In this document: piece after piece, positions 18,254 to 27,226 of the stretch
How positions within the stretch are numbered: the stretch's first letter is position 1
Layout: every line of letters starts with the position of its first letter
From: Candidatus Electryonea clarkiae
Lineage (GTDB): Bacteria > Electryoneota > Electryoneia > Electryoneales > Electryoneaceae
Direction of reading: 5' to 3'
Assembly (NCBI GenBank): GCA_030765455.1
Contig: JAVCCM010000083.1
Location: 62,001-126,000, forward strand
Length of the DNA: 64,000 nt
Notes under the pieces: model-generated
The model's database searches: none
Told to the model about the DNA's origin: nothing
What the model saw: only the letters and a program-made list of their open reading frames with translations
Made by a program: the position numbers and the translations under genes

Positions 18254-19252
18254 CTATTCGTGTGACAAAATTTCTTCAAACGAGGCGCTTCGTGTAATCC
18301 TGATTGCCAGCTTGCGACCTCTCCTGCCGGGAACGCCAAAGAATTTCAAATTGTCCGTAACCTTAATCTGAAGTTCATCATCCAGCTCTTTATCAAGCAG
18401 TATTAGATCGCCTCGCTTTAATCCAAGAAATTCATTAACAGTCAGTAATGTATCAGAAAAAATTGCTTTCAAAGGTATTTTTGTTGCCTGTATTCGTTCT
18501 TCTAACAGTTTTCTTTCACTTTCGCCAGCTTTCTTGACATTCATAAAAAAAGTCTGACTCGATAGTTTCTGCAGAATAGGCTCAAGCACGAAATATGGTA
18601 AGCCTATATTCATTGGAAAAACAGCGCCTCTTACCTTGATTTCAAAGAAGATAATTGCGATTGTCTCGCTTGATCGTGCTATCTGAACAAACTGAGGATC
18701 AGTTTCAAATGAATCAAATGCAGCATTCAATGGATAAATTTGGTTCCATACTTCATTCAACATTGAAATCAAGGTGTTAATCAGGCGCTGTACAATGTTT
18801 TGTTCAATAATCGTGATTTCACGAACTTCAATTTCTGTCTCCCCCGTGCCACCAAGCAACCTGTCAACAACAAACAGCAGGAATTGCGGGCTAATTTCTA
18901 CTACAGCCTTTCCGTCCAGATCGGGCATTTTCAGAAGATAAAGGCTCGAAGGCATGGACAGAGACATAGTGTATTCAGAATATGTGACCTGGTCTATTGA
19001 AATAACATTGACATCAACCAGCGCTCTCATATTAGTAGATAGAAAAGTCGCAAATAACCGGGCAAAGTTCTCATGAATAGTCCTCATTGTCCGGATTTGT
19101 TCCTTGCTAATCCGGTCAGGATGCTTAAAATCGTATAAAGTTACGGCAGTGTCGGAATCTTGATAATCGGACTCTGCCGAATCATAACTTTTCCCATCAG
19201 ATACACTTGTCAGGAGCGCATCAATTTCATCCTGTGATAAGATTCGATTCAT
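18254..19252 (-). CDS. fliM: Flagellar motor switch protein FliM
   Basis: A 332-residue FliM of standard length. The N-terminal CheY-P-binding peptide is present (ILSQDEIDALL, residues 4-14). The CheC-like middle domain has DRLLGGTGETEIEVREIT, and the C-terminus is a SpoA domain (RGDLILLDKELDDELQIKVT). FliM sits in the C-ring between FliG and FliN and reverses rotation when it binds CheY-P. A strong AAGGAGG precedes the ATG. It follows fliL by 15 nt. Confidence 0.96.
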   Translation of the reverse strand: MNRILSQDEIDALLTSVSDGKSYDSAESDYQDSDTAVTLYDFKHPDRISKEQIRTMRTIHENFARLFATFLSTNMRALVDVNVISIDQVTYSEYTMSLSMPSSLYLLKMPDLDGKAVVEISPQFLLFVVDRLLGGTGETEIEVREITIIEQNIVQRLINTLISMLNEVWNQIYPLNAAFDSFETDPQFVQIARSSETIAIIFFEIKVRGAVFPMNIGLPYFVLEPILQKLSSQTFFMNVKKAGESERKLLEERIQATKIPLKAIFSDTLLTVNEFLGLKRGDLILLDKELDDELQIKVTDNLKFFGVPGRRGRKLAIRITRSASFEEILSHE

Positions 19253-19267
19253 AAATGCCTCCTTATA

Positions 19268-19801
19268 TTACTGGAATACATAACGTATGAAAAATACTTG
19301 TTCAACTTGACCTTCGCTAAGATGGTAATTAACAATTTCTTTTACTCGCTCTTTTATTTTCGCACGCATCTGAATATCAGTGAGAATTTCTACCCGCTGA
19401 GCGGATAAGAAAGTAAGCACATTGTCACGAATTTGCGGTTCGATTAGTGTAAGTTCCGCTGTTACTCCAACGTCAGATGTTTCCAGACCAATATCGATTA
19501 AAAGATGACGCGAACCTCTCGTTCCAGTTGGATTAACAATAATACCGGTAAGAGTAAAAACCTCACCCAGGGGTTTTTTCTCCTGCATTTTCTCCAGTTG
19601 AGCTTTTTCAGCCGGTGATTTTGAAAAGAATACTTTCTTTACAATAAAATGTGCGCTCGCAGCTTGAACGACAAGTATTACCACTGCAATAATAATCTTC
19701 TGCACCAGCGGCATTGAAGATTTAGAAGATCCATCAAGATCGGAGTCTTCCGAAACATCCACACCTACGGCGCCTTCCTGGTTATCATCTAATTCGTTCA
19801 T
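19268..19801 (-). CDS. fliL: Flagellar basal body protein FliL
   Basis: A 177-residue protein: acidic cytoplasmic N-terminus, one membrane helix (IIIAVVILVVQAASAHFIVK, about 34-53) and a periplasmic FliL domain (FTLTGIIVNPTGTRGSRHLL; IRDNVLTFLSAQRVEIL; the common FVIQ-type ending appears as FIRYVFQ). FliL forms a ring around the stator units and raises motor torque. It lies between motB and fliM with short gaps of 9 and 15 nt. Confidence 0.94.
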   Translation of the reverse strand: MNELDDNQEGAVGVDVSEDSDLDGSSKSSMPLVQKIIIAVVILVVQAASAHFIVKKVFFSKSPAEKAQLEKMQEKKPLGEVFTLTGIIVNPTGTRGSRHLLIDIGLETSDVGVTAELTLIEPQIRDNVLTFLSAQRVEILTDIQMRAKIKERVKEIVNYHLSEGQVEQVFFIRYVFQ

Positions 19802-19810
19802 AGTCCACCA

Positions 19811-20503
19811 CTATTTTTTACTGTTTAGAAGATGAATCTCTACTCTGCGATTTTTTGCTCTGCCTCCAGCGGTCGCATTATCTTCCCTGGGTCGATATTC
19901 ACCATACCCAACTGCGCTAAGTTTTTCCGGAGGCAATCCCCCCTGGAAAGCAATGTATTTTGTAGCTTCCAACGCTCTCGCAGCGCTTAAATCCCAATTA
20001 CTGGGAAAGAGTGTGGTATTTATTGGCACATTGTCGGTGTGTCCTTCAATGCGTATTTCAGTGAATGTCATAGCTTTTATTAGTTTCGAAATTTTTCCAA
20101 GTAACATTTTGAATCTTGGCTGAATTATTGCATATCCACTTTCAAATAGAAGTGGATCTGAGATGATTATCTTGAGTCCCTCGGCTGTATTATAAACTTC
20201 AACCGCTTCTTTCATGTCCAATTCTTCTATTATTTCACTTAATTGTTCGATGAATTCTTGAGATTGCAGTGATTGCTTGGTTACAGCATCAAGCTGTATT
20301 CGCTCCATCAAACCTGCAGATTCAGGCCATATCCCCATTCCTTCCTGAATGCTTGAAATCGCTGCTTTAAACTTGACTCTCTCAGTCGATGAGAAAGAAA
20401 CGATAAGCACAAAAAATGTCAATAGAAGACTCATCAAATCCCCATAGGTAACAACCCACAATGGTGCTCCTTTGGGTGGACATGTTTCAGTTTTTTTTGC
20501 CAT
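19811..20503 (-). CDS. motB: Flagellar stator protein MotB
   Basis: A 230-residue MotB. After a short cytosolic start, one membrane helix carries the ion-binding aspartate (VVTYGDLMSLLLTFFVLIVS, D22). The C-terminal OmpA-like peptidoglycan-binding domain is intact (IRIEGHTDNVPINT; WDLSAARALEATKYI; AVGYGEYRP; NRRVEIHLL). The ion used (proton or sodium) cannot be told with confidence. motA lies upstream with an unusual 190-nt AT-rich gap rather than the usual overlap. Confidence 0.95.
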   Translation of the reverse strand: MAKKTETCPPKGAPLWVVTYGDLMSLLLTFFVLIVSFSSTERVKFKAAISSIQEGMGIWPESAGLMERIQLDAVTKQSLQSQEFIEQLSEIIEELDMKEAVEVYNTAEGLKIIISDPLLFESGYAIIQPRFKMLLGKISKLIKAMTFTEIRIEGHTDNVPINTTLFPSNWDLSAARALEATKYIAFQGGLPPEKLSAVGYGEYRPREDNATAGGRAKNRRVEIHLLNSKK

Positions 20504-20693
20504 CGCTCAAAGCCCTTCAGCTCTACTCAATTACTAAGTTTCAAATCTATAAATATTATATAAAGTTTAATGATTAATACTTTATTGTCAACAACATAAA
20601 TTTCTTAATATCATATAATTCTAAACAAACAAGATTTTTGATAACCAAACATAATGAGTTGCAAATAATTTCTAAAACCAATTCAAAGATTGA

Positions 20694-21476
20694 TCAATCC
20701 AAGCCACCTGCATCTTCATCTTCTTCCAACCGATCTTTAGGCGGCAGGAATGTAAGCAGTTTTTCACGGACAATTCTTGGATTATCTCCAGATTGAATCG
20801 ATAGAATCCCTTCGATTACTAATTCTTTACGTTTTGCTTCCTCATGAGATCTTTCTTCCAGTTTTCCTGCAATCGGAAGAAAAATGAGATTAGCAGCCAA
20901 AGCGCCGTATAGTGTCGTTACCAGGGCTACTGCCATTCCAGCGCCAATCTGTGACGGATCTTCAAGCGCTGCTAACATTTTGATCAACCCGATCAAGGTA
21001 CCGATCATTCCAAATGCAGGTGCATAAGTCCCTAATGCTTCGAAGACTTTTTTCCCAAGCCGGTGACGATCCTCCATTCCGGATAATTCAGATTCCAGAA
21101 TCGCTCGAATAGTCTCAGGTTCTGTACCATCAACAGCATACTGGACTCCAATTCTCATAAATTTATCGTCGAGACCTTCCACCTCACGTTCAATAGCCAA
21201 TATCCCTTCTCGACGTGCCTTCTCCGCAATTCGTACCAGTAATTCGATGGTATCCACGTGGGATTGTGTCTTATGAAGAAAAGCATTTTTCGCAACGTTA
21301 ACAACTTCAAGGACGTCTGCAAGCGGAAAATTCACTAATGTTGCCCCGAAAGCACCACCGAATACAATCATGAAAGAAGGCAAATTGAAAAAGAAGCTTG
21401 CTCCTTCCCCGATTAAAATTGAAAGCAGAATCAACGCGCCCGCGGCAAATATTCCTACCAGAGTGGCTATATCCAT
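20694..21476 (-). CDS. motA: Flagellar stator protein MotA
   Basis: A 260-residue MotA with four membrane helices: two near the N-terminus and two near residues 150-210 (PAFGMIGTLIGLIKMLAAL and MAVALVTTLYGALAANLIF). The PAFGMIGTLIG proline and the VALVTTLYG block are diagnostic. MotA5MotB2 units conduct ions and push on FliG. The ATG comes directly after the flbD stop, so the two are coupled. Confidence 0.96.
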   Translation of the reverse strand: MDIATLVGIFAAGALILLSILIGEGASFFFNLPSFMIVFGGAFGATLVNFPLADVLEVVNVAKNAFLHKTQSHVDTIELLVRIAEKARREGILAIEREVEGLDDKFMRIGVQYAVDGTEPETIRAILESELSGMEDRHRLGKKVFEALGTYAPAFGMIGTLIGLIKMLAALEDPSQIGAGMAVALVTTLYGALAANLIFLPIAGKLEERSHEEAKRKELVIEGILSIQSGDNPRIVREKLLTFLPPKDRLEEDEDAGGLD

Positions 21477-21698
21477 CTAACCCTCCATCTCCATCGAATC
21501 CGAATCGGAAGGCATTGGAGCCATTACACGCCGTCTGAATATGATGATTCTATCAAGTATCTCATCCGGATTCTCCCTGACGATAATTTTCTTACCATCA
21601 GTTAACGTGAGTATGGTATCAGGAGTGGATTCAATGAATTCGATCATATCGCTGCTGACCATCAGTTCACTTGCGTCCAGTCGTGTAACTCGAATCAT
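21477..21698 (-). CDS. flbD: FlbD-family flagellar protein
   Basis: A 73-residue FlbD (the small SwrD-type family, not the Caulobacter NtrC-type regulator). The signature runs MIRVTRLDASELMVSS, then IEFIESTPDTILTLTDGKK. The family is found beside motA/motB and promotes stator function. I use the ATG at 21696-21698, where family members normally begin and which has GGAG upstream, rather than an in-frame ATG 33 nt earlier. It ends with an extra acidic and Met-rich tail (APMPSDSDSMEMEG). It lies between flgE and motA. Confidence 0.92.
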   Translation of the reverse strand: MIRVTRLDASELMVSSDMIEFIESTPDTILTLTDGKKIIVRENPDEILDRIIIFRRRVMAPMPSDSDSMEMEG

Positions 21699-21773
21699 AC
21701 ATGCTCCATAAATTTCTTCCTGAACCGGCATTTGCCGGTCCAGGAAAAGTATTACTTCAATTTAAATAACTAT

Positions 21774-23699
21774 CTATCGTTTTAGTCCTACAGTCTCAGT
21801 AAGAATCTGATCAGAAGTCGTTATGACTCGCGCATTCGCCTGAAAACCACGCTGCGTTACAATCATCTCAGTAAATTCCCTGACCAGGTCCACATTAGAC
21901 AGTTCGATATAACCGGACTGTATTTGACTGTTAAAATTAACCTCAGACTGACCATAAGTCGGATTACCGGATGAAGCTGTTGTTTGCCACATGTTTCCGC
22001 CAACTTTTTCAAGACCGTTTGCATTGTTAAAGCCGGCAATCACCATCTGTGCTAATGTCTGCTCAACCCCATTGGTGAATATGCCGTTTACATTTCCATT
22101 GGTATCAACCTGTATGCTGTCAAGCTCACCCAGACCGTAACCATTTTGCCTGACTGCTGAAGTAGTAAACGGTGAAGAAGTTTGCGTAATCCCGTTGAAG
22201 GTGTTGAATGCTCCTGGATCGAAATTCACAGCCATCTCTTCAGCGCCATTTCCAGTATTAAAACTGAAAGCTGTCACGTTATCATCAAAAGTGAACGATG
22301 CCAGCGATCCGTCTTCGTTGAATGTTACCAGACCGGTGTCACCATTAATAATTGTTGAAGGTGCCGACACTCCAGCTTCCCAGGCCCACTGGTTTTCTGT
22401 GGAGGTCTTCTTGAAAGTCATGGATAAATTGTGAGTCTCACCCTGGCTGTCATAGACAAGTATCGAAGTCGTGTGAGACGTATCTTCGGTGTTTATCAAC
22501 AAAGGATTTACACCTGTTGCAGTAAATCCGTCAGCAGCAAGAATAGATACGCCACCCTCACCCAGACCTATCAGCTCAGTCATCAATCCTGTTTGACTGT
22601 CTGCAGAAAGTTCCAGTAGAGTTGATGTGACATTACCTGTGGTTGCATCTGTAAACGTATCGATGGCTTCAATGGTGGAAGCTGTGCCGCTATTAGCGTC
22701 AAAAGTCCCGCCTGCATCAAAAATTGTCGCTACCAGATCAGAACCTGATGCGCCATCATTAAGCTGCACGTTATAGGTGCTGCCATCACCGGCATAATCA
22801 CGTGTTGCTACAATAGCACCACCAACAAGTTCAAATGTCGCTCCGGTTGTTTGCTGATTCAATGAACTTATAAGATCACTAACTGTACTTGAAGTACTTA
22901 AACCGGCTATATCATATGTTACCTCTTCCCCTGAACCGGCATCAACTGTGATAGAAAATCCATCAACACTTGTGATGCCAAGTGAGGAAAGAGAGTCGCT
23001 TAGATTCATCGTTCCTAACACACCTGTATTTGTGGAATTGGTAGCTTGAACGCCTGTTATTTCTACACTATGTGTTCCACCGATTCCATTATTTGCCGTT
23101 CCGCTGACACTGGTTATGCCGGAATCTCCTGCATTGTCAAGTGTCGCTAAGCTTGAGGTTGCAGTCATATCAAGATTGCTGTATAAAACTACTTCATCAG
23201 TGGCTTTTGGCGATACTTTCATCTGCAACGGGATATTCAGATCACCTCGTGGGCTTTCTGTTCCAATTGTTCCGTTTTCATCAGCATTCCAGCCCTGAAC
23301 AAACGCACCACTTCCAGTCACAAGATTACCATTCGCGCCAATTGTAAAATTACCAGCCCTGGTAAATTGGGTGTCAGAGCCGTCCCGAACGACAAAGAAT
23401 CCATTTCCGTTAATCGCCAGATCTGTTGCGAATCCCGTAGATTCAAAAACACCCTGGCTCTGATCTGTATCGATAGACTGAGCTGACACGCCTAATCCAA
23501 CAGAAAGCGGATTCGATGCACCATGATTCGCTGACGAACCTCTTGCAGAACGAAGTAATTGAGATATCTGGTCCGCGAATGTTAGACGCTGACCTTTGAA
23601 TCCAATCGTATTAATGTTCGCTATGTTGTTACCGATAACATCCATTTTCAATTGATGGTTCCGTAAACCGGATATTCCACTGTACAATGACCTAATCAT
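21774..23699 (-). CDS. flgE: Flagellar hook protein FlgE
   Basis: A 641-residue hook protein. The N-terminal rod/hook motif is clear (MIRSLYSGISGLRNHQLKMD, then NNIANINTIGFKGQRLTF), and the C-terminus has the matching helix (QSGYIELSNVDLVREFTEMI, then RGFQANARVITTSDQIL). It is longer than enteric FlgE (about 400) because of a large inserted D2/D3-like region (about residues 170-420), rich in Thr, Ser, Gly and Asp, as surface-exposed hook domains are. It has a strong GGAG start and lies about 200 nt after the TIGR02530 gene. Confidence 0.96.
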   Translation of the reverse strand: MIRSLYSGISGLRNHQLKMDVIGNNIANINTIGFKGQRLTFADQISQLLRSARGSSANHGASNPLSVGLGVSAQSIDTDQSQGVFESTGFATDLAINGNGFFVVRDGSDTQFTRAGNFTIGANGNLVTGSGAFVQGWNADENGTIGTESPRGDLNIPLQMKVSPKATDEVVLYSNLDMTATSSLATLDNAGDSGITSVSGTANNGIGGTHSVEITGVQATNSTNTGVLGTMNLSDSLSSLGITSVDGFSITVDAGSGEEVTYDIAGLSTSSTVSDLISSLNQQTTGATFELVGGAIVATRDYAGDGSTYNVQLNDGASGSDLVATIFDAGGTFDANSGTASTIEAIDTFTDATTGNVTSTLLELSADSQTGLMTELIGLGEGGVSILAADGFTATGVNPLLINTEDTSHTTSILVYDSQGETHNLSMTFKKTSTENQWAWEAGVSAPSTIINGDTGLVTFNEDGSLASFTFDDNVTAFSFNTGNGAEEMAVNFDPGAFNTFNGITQTSSPFTTSAVRQNGYGLGELDSIQVDTNGNVNGIFTNGVEQTLAQMVIAGFNNANGLEKVGGNMWQTTASSGNPTYGQSEVNFNSQIQSGYIELSNVDLVREFTEMIVTQRGFQANARVITTSDQILTETVGLKR

Positions 23700-23766
23700 T
23701 ATAGGAGTCTCCTTTTCTTGTGCATCTTCTTGATGCAGTTTCTAAACTTCTCTGTTAATAATTTGT

Positions 23767-23794
23767 GATTCCACGTCCGTCGTTCGGTGGAATC
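23767..23794 (-). other. Hairpin between the TIGR02530 gene and flgE
   Basis: GATTCCAC and GTGGAATC form a perfect 8-bp stem around a 12-nt loop, about 70 nt before the flgE start codon. There is no U-tract on either side, so it is more likely an RNA-stability or translation element in the flgE leader than a terminator. Confidence 0.4.
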
Positions 23795-23900
23795 GAGAGC
23801 CTCCATAATCAGGTCCAGCTCTCAAATTATTTTTTCTTTTAAAATCTTACTTATTCGAAATCAATATGTTTGTTCAAATATTCTGATTTCGAAAATTCAC

Positions 23901-24305
23901 TTACAAAAACATCGCGCTGTCGATGTTGGTAAAAACGTTGTTTTTGGCATTTTCACCCTGCAGTGCGGTAATAACCGTTCGGTTTTCCACACTTACTACA
24001 AGTGCCAGGTCTCTTAAGATAAACAGCGATTCTTTTGCACCTTTTTGCTCTGCGACATCTAAGCCCGAATCGATCTTCTGTAAATCGCTTCTATCCAATG
24101 TTATTCCTCTTTGCATTAAACGTTTAGAGGCATGGGAAGACATTGTAACATCAATTTCACTTTTAGAATGAATTGCATGTTCAAGTGCCTTATCGAAGTC
24201 AGATTTTGAACTTGTTTTATCAAGCTTGGATTTCTGCGTTTCAGCGGGCTTAACCTGTTGAATGCCATTTAATGTGCTCTGAATTCGCTTAATGTCCATG
24301 TCCAT
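23901..24305 (-). CDS. TIGR02530-type flagellar operon protein
   Basis: A 134-residue protein matching the small conserved flagellar protein found between flgD and flgE in Firmicutes and others. Its diagnostic block is SSHASKRLMQRGITL, followed by GAKESLFILRDLALVVSVENR and TVITALQGENAKNNVFTNID. Its role is not firmly known; the position suggests hook assembly. It begins 9 nt after the flgD stop and is probably cotranscribed with it. Confidence 0.88.
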   Translation of the reverse strand: MDMDIKRIQSTLNGIQQVKPAETQKSKLDKTSSKSDFDKALEHAIHSKSEIDVTMSSHASKRLMQRGITLDRSDLQKIDSGLDVAEQKGAKESLFILRDLALVVSVENRTVITALQGENAKNNVFTNIDSAMFL

Positions 24306-24314
24306 TATCGCCCC

Positions 24315-25049
24315 CTACTCCGTGCCAAGACCAATTGCAGCCAGCACTCCACCATCATTTTCTTCGGCTTCACGAATTTCGATAACATCACCAAAATTGA
24401 TCTGTTGACCGTTAATCATGAGAACCGCTCCCATGGGGGTGTATTGAACAGCATTTATTTTTCCGACGATATAGGCGGGAACAGCCTGCGAATTTCCAAG
24501 GGCGTCAGTAGCAGTCATTTCCACCGAATATGAACCATCAGGCAGAGCATTACCGTAATTATCCTTTCCATCCCATGCAAAAGATCCTTCACCAGATCCG
24601 AGATTATCTTCGTGTATGACACGTGCGATATTCCCGTTTGCATCACGGATTGTCAGTGAAAGATTCTGCACTGGTTGAGGTAAATCATATACGATATTAC
24701 CCGACTCACCGTCCTTAAGCATCACTTCACCGCCCACTGCTTTCACTACCTTGCCAATTAAGGTTGAGGAAAGCGTGTTGTTTATCGACTGGGCGAGCAA
24801 AATATCGGTTTGCAATCCCTGCTCCTGTGAGACATTAAGGTTTTGCAACTCTTCGACAGTGGTGAATTGTGCAAGCTGGGCTGCATATTCGTTTGCTTTC
24901 ATAGGGTCAAGAGGATCCTGGTAACGAAGCTGGACAAGCATCATCTTAAGAAAATCATTCTTGTCCATTTCACCAGGCGCTTTCACCTGTTCGTCGAGAG
25001 TTGTCGGCAATCGACCTACCAAGCCATTTAACTGTTGAATCTCACTCAA
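24315..25049 (-). CDS. flgD: Hook capping protein FlgD (TTG start)
   Basis: A 244-residue FlgD. The N-terminal region has the family signature NDFLKMMLVQLRYQDPLDPM, then NEYAAQLAQFTTVEELQNLN; the C-terminal half has the FlgD Ig-like/tudor domains (FAWDGKDNYGNALPDGSYSV). FlgD caps the growing hook and is removed afterwards. A full AAGGAGGTGAT anti-SD match overlaps an in-frame GTG at 25056-25058, so the true start is the TTG at 25047-25049, 8 nt further on. A sigma-54 promoter candidate lies about 190 nt upstream. Confidence 0.94.
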   Translation of the reverse strand: MSEIQQLNGLVGRLPTTLDEQVKAPGEMDKNDFLKMMLVQLRYQDPLDPMKANEYAAQLAQFTTVEELQNLNVSQEQGLQTDILLAQSINNTLSSTLIGKVVKAVGGEVMLKDGESGNIVYDLPQPVQNLSLTIRDANGNIARVIHEDNLGSGEGSFAWDGKDNYGNALPDGSYSVEMTATDALGNSQAVPAYIVGKINAVQYTPMGAVLMINGQQINFGDVIEIREAEENDGGVLAAIGLGTE

Positions 25050-25402
25050 TAAAATCACCTCCTTTTAGTTCTTTTATAAATGTATTATGAGTACAAATAA
25101 GTATATCTGACTGTTTCACACATACTGATTTGAGTTTGATCACAATGTAAACAATACAAAAATAAGACTCTTTAAAACTAAATACTTTTGAACATCAAGC
25201 AAATAGTTCAATATCTCTTAACAGTTACTTGAAGTTTATGGCAAAGCACATGCCATGTAATTTTATTTTTCTAATCATTGCTGTTTTATGGTTAATATTT
25301 ATAAAATAGATATTTATGAATTATATCATAAAACAGTTAATAATGTTATCTATTTTATTCGGAAAAACTTGCCGCATTGATATTTAATATTTTACTATTT
25401 TG
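25050..25402. other. AT-rich leader between fliK and flgD
   Basis: This 350-nt gap contains the flgD ribosome-binding site, a sigma-54 promoter candidate (25240-25256) and an inverted repeat, CTGTTTTAT at 25281-25289 with ATAAAACAG at 25328-25336, which lies upstream of the promoter on the transcribed strand. The repeat could be an activator site or chance AT-rich symmetry. There is no small ORF with a good start. Confidence 0.5.
25240..25256 (-). promoter_or_regulatory. Sigma-54 promoter upstream of flgD
   Basis: On the minus strand the site reads TGGCATGTGCTTTGCC. The -24 TGGCATG and -12 TTGC boxes have the obligatory 10 nt between GG and GC. It sits in the only long gap of the flgB-fliK/flgD region, which supports a new transcription unit at flgD. 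Confidence 0.7.
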
Positions 25403-27226
25403 TTACCCGACAAAATCCACCGTATTTGTTCCCAACTTCAGAGCGATTCGAGTCTTTTCATTCTCGGTACTTTGCTTGGCGTTTTCATCATTGCCCTTAC
25501 GTTGTCCACTCCCATTCCTGCCATTTGACTTATCTTTCTCAATTGACTCAAAATCCTGATTTTTTGAATTCTGCGTTTCAACTTCGAATTTATCAATTTG
25601 AATTCCAGCTTCTGCAAGATGTTCCCTGATAACTGCCATGTTAACTTCAACCGCCTTGGCAGATTCCGGATTTTCAGCCCTCATAGTAACACTATATTGA
25701 TCATTCTCTTTACTAATCTTTATTAATAGAATACCGAGTTCTTTAGGTTGAAGACGTATATGCAGGCTTGTTTTTCCATCATGATTCAGGATCTTTGCCT
25801 TGCCAGCAATTTTTTGAAGAATTTCATCCAGGTTACGGATAAGGTTTCCCGAAGATGCAGCAGGATTGTCCTGACTACTTTGTGAATTCGGTTGGATAGT
25901 CTTACCAACAGGATTATTGATGTTATTCTGCATAGTACCCAGTTGTGATCCGTTATTTGGTTTACTAATCACCTGATTATCAATGGTTTTGTCTTTCATT
26001 TCTATTTTGTCATTTTCAACATTTTCTTCAATCGTTGAATTTGCAGACTTCACAGATTTATTATTCTTTTTTGATTTTACTGCCGGTTGGGTATTATTTG
26101 ATGTTTTGTTCTTTTTTGATTTTGAAGTTCCGGGAAAACGGATTTCCCAACCTTCACTTTTCATTTTTGCAATCTTTTGTTCAGCAGCTACTAAAACTTT
26201 TTCCGGTTTTTCATTGTCAACCTCTTTTATAACCGGATTAGTTTCTTTAGTAATGTTTTTGCTTGTCTCTTTGATGATATTCCTGATTGGATGTTGATCA
26301 TCTAATAAATTTTCGGTTTTTTCGGTTTTTATAGAATTTGAACTTACCTTGTTTATATTATTGTCTTCTGTAATCAACTCTTGCTTTCCGCTAATTGGGG
26401 ATGATTTCTTTGTAGCCGGTTCCTGTGCCGCATGATTATTTTTTAGAGAAATTTTTGGCTCTTTTGTACTGATTCGTGCCGGCATGAATTTTTTTACCTG
26501 TCTTTCCAATGGATGTGGTAAAGTGCCTTTTAATTTATCAATATGCTTTTTCAGATCAGAATCTAATTCTTCGTCACCCTTCAATTTTGTTAATTTAGTA
26601 CCTGCAATCGAATTATTTTCACCTATTGAAATCTTACGGTTAGGAAAAGACGTTTTTCCAGCTTTTGTTTTCGAAATTTTTTGTCCCAGTGAAGAAAGCC
26701 CATTCGTTGTTAATCCTGAATTATTTCCAACTTGTTTGCCCTTTAATTCCAGTTCTTTGTGCATCCTGTAAAAAGCGGCGTCTTTCGTACCTTGAGTTTC
26801 AATCTTTCCATTAACAATACCATGCCTGATGTCGCGTGTCTCTTGCAAATGTTCCATTTTTAATTTTTGAAATTCTGTGAGTACCTGATCAACACCTGCA
26901 TTACTGCTGAGTTGTTGCTCAAAGCGAATTTTTGAATCATCATTTTTACGGCGGTATAAAGTAGGTCCGCGTTGTATGTTTACAAGTAATTTCCCGTTTT
27001 TTTTGTTGATATTAAGTTTAATTTTTGACCCACTTTTATCTACAAATGGCATCCCCTGAAAAGAAACTTCTTTACCGTTCTTGACAAGAGCAAGGGGACG
27101 GTTCTTTTGGCCCGAAAACCCATTCAGCAAATTGTTGAAATTACCCCGCTTAGATGATTTTATATTATAAGCCGTTGACTTATTATTGAAAAATGGCAAT
27201 CCGCCCGCTGAAATATTCTCACTCAT
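25403..27226 (-). CDS. fliK: Flagellar hook-length control protein FliK
   Basis: A 607-residue, Lys/Ser/Asn-rich and largely disordered protein with the FliK C-terminal Flg_hook domain at about residues 480-560 (DGKTSLHIRLQPKELGILLI, then SAKAVEVNMAVIREHLAEAG). FliK measures hook length and triggers FlhB to switch export specificity. It overlaps the preceding motE-like gene by 4 nt and has a good AAGGAG start. It is longer than enteric FliK (405), mainly through its low-complexity middle (about 200-470). A 350-nt gap follows before flgD. Confidence 0.9.
   Translation of the reverse strand: MSENISAGGLPFFNNKSTAYNIKSSKRGNFNNLLNGFSGQKNRPLALVKNGKEVSFQGMPFVDKSGSKIKLNINKKNGKLLVNIQRGPTLYRRKNDDSKIRFEQQLSSNAGVDQVLTEFQKLKMEHLQETRDIRHGIVNGKIETQGTKDAAFYRMHKELELKGKQVGNNSGLTTNGLSSLGQKISKTKAGKTSFPNRKISIGENNSIAGTKLTKLKGDEELDSDLKKHIDKLKGTLPHPLERQVKKFMPARISTKEPKISLKNNHAAQEPATKKSSPISGKQELITEDNNINKVSSNSIKTEKTENLLDDQHPIRNIIKETSKNITKETNPVIKEVDNEKPEKVLVAAEQKIAKMKSEGWEIRFPGTSKSKKNKTSNNTQPAVKSKKNNKSVKSANSTIEENVENDKIEMKDKTIDNQVISKPNNGSQLGTMQNNINNPVGKTIQPNSQSSQDNPAASSGNLIRNLDEILQKIAGKAKILNHDGKTSLHIRLQPKELGILLIKISKENDQYSVTMRAENPESAKAVEVNMAVIREHLAEAGIQIDKFEVETQNSKNQDFESIEKDKSNGRNGSGQRKGNDENAKQSTENEKTRIALKLGTNTVDFVG

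Noticed and set aside
25050..25058. GTG start for flgD
   Set aside because: The GTG is part of the AAGGAGGTGAT ribosome-binding sequence, so the TTG at 25049 is preferred.
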